Notes under the pieces: generated by a model
The model's database searches: none
What the model was told of the DNA's origin: nothing
Seen by the model: only the letters and a program-made list of their open reading frames with translations
Part shown: positions 1 to 5,017 of the stretch, piece after piece
Layout: every line of letters starts with the position of its first letter
Position numbering within the stretch: the stretch's first letter is position 1
Translations under genes and position numbers: made by a program
Source of the DNA: Flavobacterium sp. UBA807
GTDB lineage: Bacteria; Bacteroidota; Bacteroidia; Flavobacteriales; Flavobacteriaceae
Reading direction: 5' to 3'
NCBI GenBank assembly: GCA_002296885.1
Contig: DBIH01000233.1
Location: 1 to 5,017 of the forward strand
Length of the DNA stretch: 5,017 nucleotides

Positions 1-258
1 GGTAAATTTAAACCTGCAGATGCCGGGCAGCTTAATTTCTACCTGAATGTATTAGATGAAAAAATAAAATTGCAACAGGAAAATTCAAGTATTGGTATAG
101 TTCTTTGCAAAGAAAAAAATAATACAGTGGTTGAGTTCGCCATTAAAAGTTTTGACAAAGCTATGGGCGTGGCAACTTATAAAACTTCAAAACAAACACC
201 GGCGCAAATGAAAGGCATATTTCCTGATACAAATGAATTAGGTAAGTTATTGCAGTAA
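1..258 (+). CDS. YhcG/DUF1016-type PD-(D/E)XK nuclease, C-terminal end (5' partial)
   Basis: The frame is open from the first base and ends at TAA 256-258, giving 85 residues. It begins GKFKPADAGQLNFYL, followed by SSIGIVLCKEKNNTVVEFA and, near the end, a MKGIFPDTNELGKLL tail. This order (GKFKP..G.xNFYL, then IGxxLCKxKxxxxVEyA, then a P..xELxxxL end) is what I know of the C-terminal nuclease domain of YhcG/DUF1016 proteins, usually about 330-370 residues. The catalytic acidic residue and E/D-x-K motif of that family would lie just upstream, outside the window, so activity cannot be judged. The GQLNFYL segment holds the conserved Gln that follows the active site. The TTG at 70 is only an internal codon; the real start is off the left edge. 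Family members often sit in accessory or defence-like regions and have been linked to restriction systems and Holliday-junction processing, but the cellular role is mostly unsettled. No strong terminator follows. Confidence 0.85.
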   Translation, partial: GKFKPADAGQLNFYLNVLDEKIKLQQENSSIGIVLCKEKNNTVVEFAIKSFDKAMGVATYKTSKQTPAQMKGIFPDTNELGKLLQ

Positions 259-398
259 AAAATTCAGTAAATACGTTTAATGAGCAATTAAAATTAAAAG
301 GAAATATTGATACTTATCACAGAGGTTTCAAAGTCCGTAAGGGAAAAAATAAAGCTCCTCTAAGCACGAGGATGTTAAACAAATAAAGACCATTTTTA

Positions 399-730
399 TT
401 ACCTTACTGAATGTTTGATTTCTATTTTACCCGATTCTTTTCCGACTATGTTATTCTGTGAAGCTGCAATCACTTCATGTGGCGACCCTAAATCGAATTT
501 ACTGATATCGTTTAATTGGTTTATCTGCTCCTGAGTCAATTGTAATTCGAGGGATGAAAGATTATCTTCCAATTGTTGCAGAGTTCTCGGACCAATGATT
601 GTAACGGTTGATAAAGTGGAATGATCATACTTCTGTCTAATCCACGCAAGGGCTACGTCAATCACCTTCGCTCCAGTATCATATGCGATGTTTTCTAACA
701 AGTCTAAGATACTGGTTTCTCTTTATTAAA
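399..730 (-). pseudogene. Aldo/keto reductase, C-terminal relic
   Basis: An open frame of about 107 codons ends at TAA 399-401 and carries the C-terminal third of an aldo/keto reductase. Visible are a helix with VALAWIRQKY, the cofactor-binding segment TIIGPRTLQQLEDNL, then LTQEQINQLNDISKFDLGSPHEV and a short tail. IIGxRTxxQLEDNL is the usual NADP(H) adenosine-phosphate-binding region of the family (oxidoreductases of about 310-350 residues that reduce aldehydes and ketones). The C-terminus looks natural. The N-terminal two thirds, with the catalytic Asp-Tyr-Lys-His tetrad, is missing. The TTG at 699-701 is not a real start: homology runs on upstream as SILDLLENIA until a TAA at 723-725. A second frame at 707-730 reads FNKEKPVS, matching the residues that normally precede ILDxL, so a frameshift near 707-722 is likely. 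Further upstream I recognise nothing, so the rest was deleted or has decayed. Confidence 0.8.
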
Positions 731-1009
731 CCTGAGAGTACAGGATGGATAAATCGAAAGTGATGCTTCTAACTTCTGATCACTACACTTTTTAGAACAC
801 AATATTGAAAACAATCCTTTCTCCGAGATTTAGTATCAAAACAGAAACTGTTAAAAGACTATTAGTAATTTCATATTGATCAAAATTAAACCGCCAATTT
901 TGTATAAGAGCTGCAAAACGGCAACATCTTTCCTACTTGACTATAAAGCGTATAATTAGGCATATTTACTAAAATCACGCATTGCACTTACTTGCTTGAA
1001 CAGCTAATT
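731..1009. other. Non-coding gap between two relics
   Basis: I read this stretch in all frames and found no open frame or protein motif I can name. It separates the ferredoxin relic from the reductase relic, and may contain decayed remains of the missing reductase N-terminal part, but nothing visible supports that. There is no hairpin with a T-run and no repeat of note. Confidence 0.5.
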
Positions 1010-1294
1010 TTAATAGCGTCTCTTTACTACAGTTATAATAGTATTAGCAAGTTCATCGTTCACCTGAACATCGCAGGATAAAGTGTGCCTGACAACAGAA
1101 GCTTTCTTCTCCATAATTTCTACCATACAAGTGCCACAACTACCCATGACGCTACACTAGCCAAAACCAATCAAATCTAAATGAACAGCAATCAACACCA
1201 TCAAGCTGTGATATTCATTTTTGTAAGTTCGTACAGGGTAATCCCCTCCCAGGTAAACAAGCGTAAAAATAATCGTATTTTCTTCTGAATCCAT
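1010..1294 (-). pseudogene. [2Fe-2S] ferredoxin interrupted by one in-frame TAG
   Basis: Read from ATG 1292-1294 to TAA 1010-1012, this frame has 94 codons with a single stop, TAG at 1157-1159 (codon 46). Before it come an N-terminal beta-rich part and the segment YKNEYHSLMVLIAVHLDLIG; straight after it comes CSVMGSCGTCMVEI, and near the end TLSCDVQVNDELANTI. The cysteines at codons 47, 53, 56 and 74 form C-x5-C-x2-C-x17-C, the cluster-binding set of a plant-type [2Fe-2S] ferredoxin, with an LSC fourth ligand. Length (about 94 residues) and end fit small soluble ferredoxins, which carry electrons to reductases or oxygenases. Apart from the TAG it looks complete: all four cysteines are kept and there is no frameshift. 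Glu or Gln (GAG or CAG) one base from TAG would fit that position, which is inference. The next ATG (codon 50) would lose the first cysteine, so reinitiation should not give a cluster protein. A weak TTTG-N18-TAATTTAA element lies upstream (1313-1342). Confidence 0.75.
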
Positions 1295-1364
1295 ATCAGT
1301 TAAAAATGCTTTTTAAATTATAATTGTATGACTTCACCCAAATTCCTTATTAGTGGTTTGTTTG

Positions 1365-1980
1365 TTACCAAATATAGTATTCGTGATTGTTTAATTCATA
1401 AGGTAAAATATCGTTGAAAGAGTTTGTTATATTTAAGTTGATTTTTAAAGGCATATTACGCTTTCCCTCAAAATCTTTTATGCGCATTTTAGACAGTATA
1501 ATTCCCCGATTTTTTGCTTTTGTTTCCAGGTCGGCCATTTCATAAATCGAATTTGCGTTGGCATTATAAAATGAATGCAAAAAGGTACGGGTCCATTTTT
1601 GAAACTAAATTTCAAACCCATAGAACTAAGTTATTGTTCAATATCAGCTTCCTTTCCATTTCCAAAACTTACCTGTATATATTCTTTTATGAATGAACAG
1701 TCTTTTACAACGCCAACATTGATATTTATGAAAGTATTGGAATCGTTAAAATCAAAAATCATTCATTTTTGCTGGGCCCCATCCAGTCCGATTATTTTTT
1801 CTTTTAGAACTTCCTGTTATGAAAAAATAATCTTTTATCTGCGCCAGTCTTACTGAAAGTATTCACTAACATTTTCAGCCGCTTCTTATTTTTTTGAGTG
1901 TTGATAAAAATAAAAAAATACAAAATACCGGTAGTAGTTAAAATTAAAATTGCTACTGAAATTATAGTTGACATGATCAT
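1365..1980 (-). pseudogene. Membrane-anchored hypothetical protein, multiply disrupted
   Basis: The pieces rebuild a protein of about 205 residues. The first frame starts at ATG 1978-1980 (second ATG at 1972-1974) and gives one membrane helix at residues 5-26 followed by a basic stretch (QKNKKRLK), ending at TAA 1804-1806 after 58 codons. A frame change there continues as LKEKIIGLDG; a TGA at 1763-1765 interrupts it, then MIFDFNDSNTFINI follows. A TAA at 1631-1633 interrupts it again, then LSSMGLKFSFKNG follows. A second frame change at about 1588-1604 leads into HSFYNANANSIYEMADLE, and the frame ends with NHEYYIW at TAA 1365-1367. The order (membrane anchor, KIIGLD, a FDFND-like strand, LxFSFKNG, FYN...EMxxLExKA) resembles a family of uncharacterised Bacteroidota proteins that I recall without a name or function. 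At least four lesions make a working product very unlikely. Confidence 0.7.
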
Positions 1981-2127
1981 GTGATTAAAAGATGAGAATA
2001 ACAGGAAATAATAATTCGAAAAAGAGATTGCAAGAAAGGTTATAACCGGTTCGGATAAACCAGCAAGACGCTTTTAAGGAATTGAAAAAAAGATGCTTGT
2101 GGATTCTTCTTTCCAGGCCTTATTTGT

Positions 2128-2157
2128 AAAATGCCCCGGCTATGGCGGGGGCATTTT
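2128..2157 (-). terminator. Hairpin terminator of the glutamate-synthase-like / Rnk-like operon
   Basis: A perfect 10-bp stem (AAAATGCCCC at 2128-2137 paired with GGGGCATTTT at 2148-2157) encloses a 10-nt loop. It lies 32 bp past the stop codon of the Rnk-like gene on the minus strand. The stem base gives A and T runs on both strands, so it could work in either direction, but no intact plus-strand gene ends here. Confidence 0.85.
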
Positions 2158-2189
2158 ATTGATGAGAATGCTAAGGAATATTTGATATT

Positions 2190-2594
2190 TTAACAACTAG
2201 CATTCAGCACATCCACTATAAGAAATTCTTTTCTTCCCCCTGGCATTTGCCATTTTACCAACTGGCCTTTGCGATAGCCAATTAAAGCTGTTCCCATTGG
2301 AGCAAATACAGAAATTCTGCCAAGTCCTAAATTTGCCTGCGCAGGTAAAACAAGTTTCAATTGAAGTTTTCGTCCTGTAGATTGATCCTGTACGGTAACT
2401 TCCGAATTTAAACACACCCCATCTTCAGGAAAGTCTGTTTTGTCTACAAGGACAGGCCCCTTCAATAATTCCTTTTCTAACTGCACTAAATTATTTTTAT
2501 CTATAAATTTTGCGCTTACCATCGACTTGATGTACGCTTTCAACATATTATAATCCTCATTTAATAAAATGAGTTTATTTTTTATTTTTTGCAT
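2190..2594 (-). CDS. Rnk-like protein with GreA/GreB C-terminal (FKBP-like) domain
   Basis: This 134-residue protein has an N-terminal part of about 45 residues (LNEDYNMLKAYIKSM..., then a charged stretch around LVQLEKELLKG) and a GreA/GreB C-terminal domain at about 56-131. That domain shows LNSEVTVQDQSTGRKLQLKLVLP, GRISVFAPMGTALIGYRKG (92-110) and WQMPGGRKEFLIVDVL. Length and layout match Rnk (about 136 residues), which binds RNA polymerase near the secondary channel. Unlike GreA/GreB it lacks the long N-terminal coiled coil with acidic tip residues, so transcript cleavage is not expected; competition with Gre factors is the role proposed for the family. The ATG at 2592-2594 is 6 bp past the stop of the glutamate-synthase-like gene, so both should be on one mRNA, ended by the hairpin at 2128-2157. 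There is no Shine-Dalgarno; the start region is A/T-rich. The frame is intact. The rnk name is withheld because Bacteroidota carry several such proteins. Confidence 0.85.
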   Translation of the reverse strand: MQKIKNKLILLNEDYNMLKAYIKSMVSAKFIDKNNLVQLEKELLKGPVLVDKTDFPEDGVCLNSEVTVQDQSTGRKLQLKLVLPAQANLGLGRISVFAPMGTALIGYRKGQLVKWQMPGGRKEFLIVDVLNASC

Positions 2595-2600
2595 AATATT

Positions 2601-4163
2601 TTAATTTAAAATGGGATTAAATGTTTTACCAGTTTTTACTTTATTCAGACCATAAATTTCTCCAAAGCTTTGAGTATCTAAACTATCGAGTTTGCGAAAA
2701 AAACTGGCTACCGTTATATGGCTTAAATCCTTAAATCCACAAGCTTCCATCAATTCTACAGTCGCTTTGATTGTATTGGCATGGAAATTGGCTACCCGAA
2801 CCCGCTTATCGGATACATCAAGACCTTTGTACAAAGCGGGGTTTTGAGTGGCAACACCTACCGGGCATTTGCCACTATCACATTGTAATGCCTGGATACA
2901 TCCGAGTGAAAACATCATTCCTCTTGAGCTATAACATGCACTGGCACCTAATGCAAGCACTTTAAGAATATCGAACCCTGTTATAATTTTGCCCGCTGCT
3001 ATTAACTTCACCTGATCTTGCAGTCCATACACCTGTAAGGTTTTTACTGCAAAGGTGAGTGCTTCATATAACGGCATACCTACATTGTCTGTAAATTCTA
3101 ATGGTGCAGCGCCCGTACCTCCTTCAGCTCCATCAATCACTATAAAATCAGGAATGATATTGGTTTTTCGCATGTAATAACATATCTGATGAAATTCCTT
3201 TTTATCTCCAATACACACCTTAAAACCAACAGGCTTGCCACCCGACAGGCACCTGAGTCTTTCAATAAATAATAACATCCCCTCCGCATTCATAAATGCT
3301 GAATGACCAGGGGGAGAAGCAATCGTTGTATTAACCGGCACGTTTCTTATTTCAGAAATTTCGAGAGTATTCTTTGCTGCAGGCAGTATACCACCATGCC
3401 CTGGTTTTGCGCCTTGTGATAATTTTAGTTCAATCATTTTTACTTCCGGTCTGCAGGCGTTTAGTTTAAATAAACTTGCATCGAAATTTCCTCTTTCATT
3501 GCGGCACCCAAAATATCCGGTTCCTATTTGCCAGATTAGATCACCTCCTTTAAGATGATAAGGGCTTATACCTCCCTCACCTGTATTGTGTGCAAAGCCA
3601 CCTAAACCTGCCCCCTCATTTAATGCCTGTATAGCAGTTTTGCTTAAAGCCCCATAGCTCATTGCCCCAATGTTTAAAATACTCGTGTTATAAGGTTGGC
3701 GGCATTGATCATTACCAATAATTACCCTTAAATTTTTCTCAGGTATCGAAACCGGGTAAATAGAATGGGCCACCCATTCATGGCCGGGTTTATTAGGATC
3801 TGCATGCATGCCAAAGGCAACAGTTTGTCGTTCATTTTTTGCACGCTGATATACAATTGAACGTTGCCGCCTGTTAAATGGCTTACCATCATCATCGGAC
3901 TCAAAAAAATATTGACGTATTTCAGGGCGAATAGCCTCCAAGATATACCGTAGGTAACCAACCACCGGGTAGTTACGCAGTACAGCGTGTTTTTTTTGTT
4001 TTATATTATAAACGGCAAGCAATAATAATGGCAGTAATAGTAATAAGAACCAATAATAAACAGTGTTATTAATAAAGGCTGCTTTCAGTACAATTACATT
4101 CAGGAGTACAATAATTAATACTATACTCCCGCTTGCCGAAACCATTTTATGATTTCGTGACAT
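2601..4163 (-). CDS. Membrane-anchored FMN-binding glutamate-synthase-like protein
   Basis: The 520-residue protein has two predicted membrane helices (about 13-30 and 37-52), a basic turn (KQKKH), then a glutamate synthase FMN/2-oxoglutarate domain at about 130-480. Landmarks are LNIGAMSYGALS (163-174), HNTGEGGISPYH (192-203), KLSQGAKPGHGGILP (247-261), SPPGHSAF (283-290), DGAEGGTGAAPLEF (344-357) and a GKIITGFD phosphate-binding region (391-398). Cys422, Cys428 and Cys433 form C-x5-C-x4-C followed by PVGVATQNP, the [3Fe-4S] signature of GltB. The N-terminal glutamine amidotransferase and C-terminal GXGXG domains of full GltB are absent. Length and layout match stand-alone 'FMN-binding glutamate synthase family' proteins such as Bacillus subtilis YerD (about 525 residues), whose reaction is, to my knowledge, not established. 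ATG 4161-4163 is chosen because it precedes the helices; Met7 is an alternative. The gene leads a two-gene operon with the Rnk-like gene. Catalytic function is inferred from motifs only. Confidence 0.93.
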   Translation of the reverse strand: MSRNHKMVSASGSIVLIIVLLNVIVLKAAFINNTVYYWFLLLLLPLLLLAVYNIKQKKHAVLRNYPVVGYLRYILEAIRPEIRQYFFESDDDGKPFNRRQRSIVYQRAKNERQTVAFGMHADPNKPGHEWVAHSIYPVSIPEKNLRVIIGNDQCRQPYNTSILNIGAMSYGALSKTAIQALNEGAGLGGFAHNTGEGGISPYHLKGGDLIWQIGTGYFGCRNERGNFDASLFKLNACRPEVKMIELKLSQGAKPGHGGILPAAKNTLEISEIRNVPVNTTIASPPGHSAFMNAEGMLLFIERLRCLSGGKPVGFKVCIGDKKEFHQICYYMRKTNIIPDFIVIDGAEGGTGAAPLEFTDNVGMPLYEALTFAVKTLQVYGLQDQVKLIAAGKIITGFDILKVLALGASACYSSRGMMFSLGCIQALQCDSGKCPVGVATQNPALYKGLDVSDKRVRVANFHANTIKATVELMEACGFKDLSHITVASFFRKLDSLDTQSFGEIYGLNKVKTGKTFNPILN

Positions 4164-4204
4164 AGTTGTTTTTTTTCAAAAATGAATTAAATGAAATAAA
4201 GCGT

Positions 4205-4239
4205 ACCCCGGTTGAAGTAGAAAATTATCAGGCCGGGGT
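4205..4239. repeat. 7-bp inverted repeat upstream of the operon
   Basis: ACCCCGG at 4205-4211 and CCGGGGT at 4233-4239 are exact inverted copies separated by 21 bp, in a locally GC-rich patch within AT-rich DNA. One arm falls in the spacer of the candidate promoter and the other near the expected transcription start, about 42-48 bp before the ATG. It could be a split operator or an mRNA hairpin; the sequence does not decide. Confidence 0.4.
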
Positions 4240-4251
4240 TAAAGTACAAAA
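4220..4251 (-). promoter_or_regulatory. Candidate Bacteroidota-type promoter of the operon
   Basis: On the minus strand a TTTTG (4251-4247) is followed after 19 bp by TAATTTTC (4227-4220). Bacteroidota promoters typically have TTTG or TTG about 17-23 bp before TAnnTTTG; only the last base of the second element departs. This would place the transcript start near 4213 and leave a leader of about 50 nt before the ATG at 4163. It is the best-placed match I found, but such motifs arise by chance in AT-rich DNA. Confidence 0.35.
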
Positions 4252-4260
4252 GGCCTTTTG
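4247..4260. promoter_or_regulatory. 14-bp perfect palindrome, possible operator
   Basis: CAAAAGGCCTTTTG is a perfect palindrome with no loop, 84-97 bp upstream of the glutamate-synthase-like start codon. It overlaps the TTTG element of the candidate promoter, a position where a dimeric regulator could block or aid RNA polymerase. No regulator gene is visible in the window, and I do not recognise the site. Confidence 0.35.
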
Positions 4261-5017
4261 ATTGGGGAGGAAATCAAGAGAGGTATGGCAAAAGAAAAAA
4301 TGCTCCGGCAGATTTGGAGACATCGCCGAAAATAATAAAACCTGTATATGATTTCTATTTTTCAATTACGGCGAAGATAATAATTTATGGTTGAAATTTT
4401 CCTCAATCAAAGGCTTACCGGCAAACTTATCAATCTTTTAACTTATCAGGTTCAATGGATGTTTTCATGAACCCATTTCTGCAGTCTGCTGAACATTCAA
4501 GCTCCCTGCCTTAGTATTTTTGACTTAGCAATTATGGTAAAGAAAAAGATAAAAAGGGGATTAAGAATTTCAAGATATTATATTAATAAGGAAACTTTGC
4601 TTTATTGCTGATGATCGCTTTAATTTTCAACAATATCACAAAACATAGAAAATACCCAACAAACAAAAAATTCACCAATTCAATCAGAAAAATGTTTATA
4701 AAGAATAAATCTGATGATATGGAAAGCGTTGCATAACAATTTATTATCACCACTTTAAGAGTGGCAACTACACATTCAAACTACATTTTACTTAATAGTG
4801 TGGCGAGGGTTAAAAGACAAAAGTTATCGGCAAGTTGAATTGTCGAATATTTTTCAATATCATTTTAGTACCTCATTTTCTAAAAACAAACTTCGATAGA
4901 AAAAACTAATCTGATATGCCATCAATCGGCATGGGGAAAATAAAATACTCCATAACATTTTGATGCGCTTTTGAAATGTAATAATCATAAGATCGTATAC
5001 TGCGACGCAAAGCACTT
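4261..5017. other. Gene-poor AT-rich region at the right edge
   Basis: About 750 bp hold no intact gene that I can support. Apart from the YHS-like remnant at 4430-4510, both strands give short open frames without recognisable motifs. On the minus strand two overlapping frames run in from the right edge: one stops at 4906-4908 after 36 codons, and another stops slightly further left after about 48 codons. Either could be the tail of a gene outside the window. No tRNA, rRNA or transposon end was seen. Confidence 0.5.
4430..4510 (-). pseudogene. Probable YHS-domain remnant
   Basis: A 26-codon minus-strand frame between stops reads GRELECSADCRNGFMK, then TSIEPDKLKD, ending at TGA 4430-4432. The pattern CSxxCxxxFxK followed by a P and a K resembles the second half of a YHS domain (typically FCSxxCxxxFxxxPexY), a small metal-binding module found alone or in copper ATPases. 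The adjacent frame just upstream reads IIAKSKILRQG, which would fit the piece before it, implying a frameshift. The N-terminal CxxCGM half is not found. The match is short, so this is a tentative call. Confidence 0.35.

Noticed and set aside
356..372. TCCTC-TAAGCAC-GAGGA hairpin downstream of the nuclease gene.
   Set aside because: The stem is only 5 bp and is not followed by a T-run, so it is too weak to call a terminator.
246..386. Plus-strand open frame of about 46 codons after the nuclease gene, ending STRMLNK.
   Set aside because: It has no ATG near its beginning, starts right after a stop codon and shows no family motif; it may be a relic or chance.
1514..1856. Two overlapping plus-strand open frames of 60 and 93 codons.
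   Set aside because: They lie antisense to the membrane-protein relic, have low-complexity F/S/I-rich translations and no motifs; the minus-strand reading explains the region better.
2017..2079. Plus-strand frame reading FEKEIARKVITGSDKPARRF before a stop.
   Set aside because: Only 20 codons between stops with no start and no family match that I can name.
2771..2965. Plus-strand 64-codon open frame.
   Set aside because: It is antisense to the conserved C-terminal part of the glutamate-synthase-like gene.
3728..3961. Minus-strand 77-codon open frame.
   Set aside because: It is an out-of-frame shadow inside the glutamate-synthase-like gene with no motif.
4583..4780. Minus-strand open stretch of about 65 codons with a hydrophobic segment.
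   Set aside because: It lacks an ATG near its beginning, and hydrophobic translations arise readily from T-rich DNA; no motif supports a gene.
4906..5016. Minus-strand frame entering from the right edge (36 codons, includes ISKAHQNVMEYF).
   Set aside because: It overlaps another equally open frame, and neither shows a recognisable family; it needs sequence beyond the window.

Overview
The window is AT-rich and codes on both strands. The genes lack Shine-Dalgarno sequences and have A-rich start regions instead, and one candidate promoter resembles the TTTG / TAnnTTTG type. Together with the protein families present, this points to a member of the Bacteroidota, perhaps near Chitinophagaceae. 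The phylum call is an inference from style and family resemblance; no database was searched.

Left edge (1-258, plus strand): the last 85 codons of a YhcG/DUF1016-type PD-(D/E)XK nuclease whose body lies outside the window.

Left-centre (about 399-1980): a 1.6 kb gene graveyard with every relic on the minus strand. In their reading order these are a membrane-anchored protein with at least four lesions (1980-1365), an almost intact [2Fe-2S] ferredoxin broken only by one in-frame TAG (1294-1010), and the C-terminal third of an aldo/keto reductase (730-399). The ferredoxin and the membrane-protein relic were found by reading the minus strand through stops and frameshifts; simple open-frame calling misses them.

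Centre-right (2190-4163, minus strand): the one clearly intact transcription unit. A 520-residue membrane-anchored, single-domain FMN/[3Fe-4S] glutamate-synthase-like protein is followed after 6 bp by a 134-residue Rnk / GreA-GreB C-terminal-domain protein. A strong 10-bp-stem hairpin (2128-2157) closes the unit. A candidate promoter (4220-4251), overlapped by a 14-bp perfect palindrome and a 7-bp inverted repeat, opens it. The pair could link nitrogen or redox metabolism to RNA polymerase regulation, but that is only suggested by the tight operon.

Right edge (4261-5017): about 750 bp without an intact gene, holding a probable YHS-domain remnant and otherwise nothing I can support. I see no RNA gene, CRISPR array, complete insertion sequence or convincing new multi-gene system.
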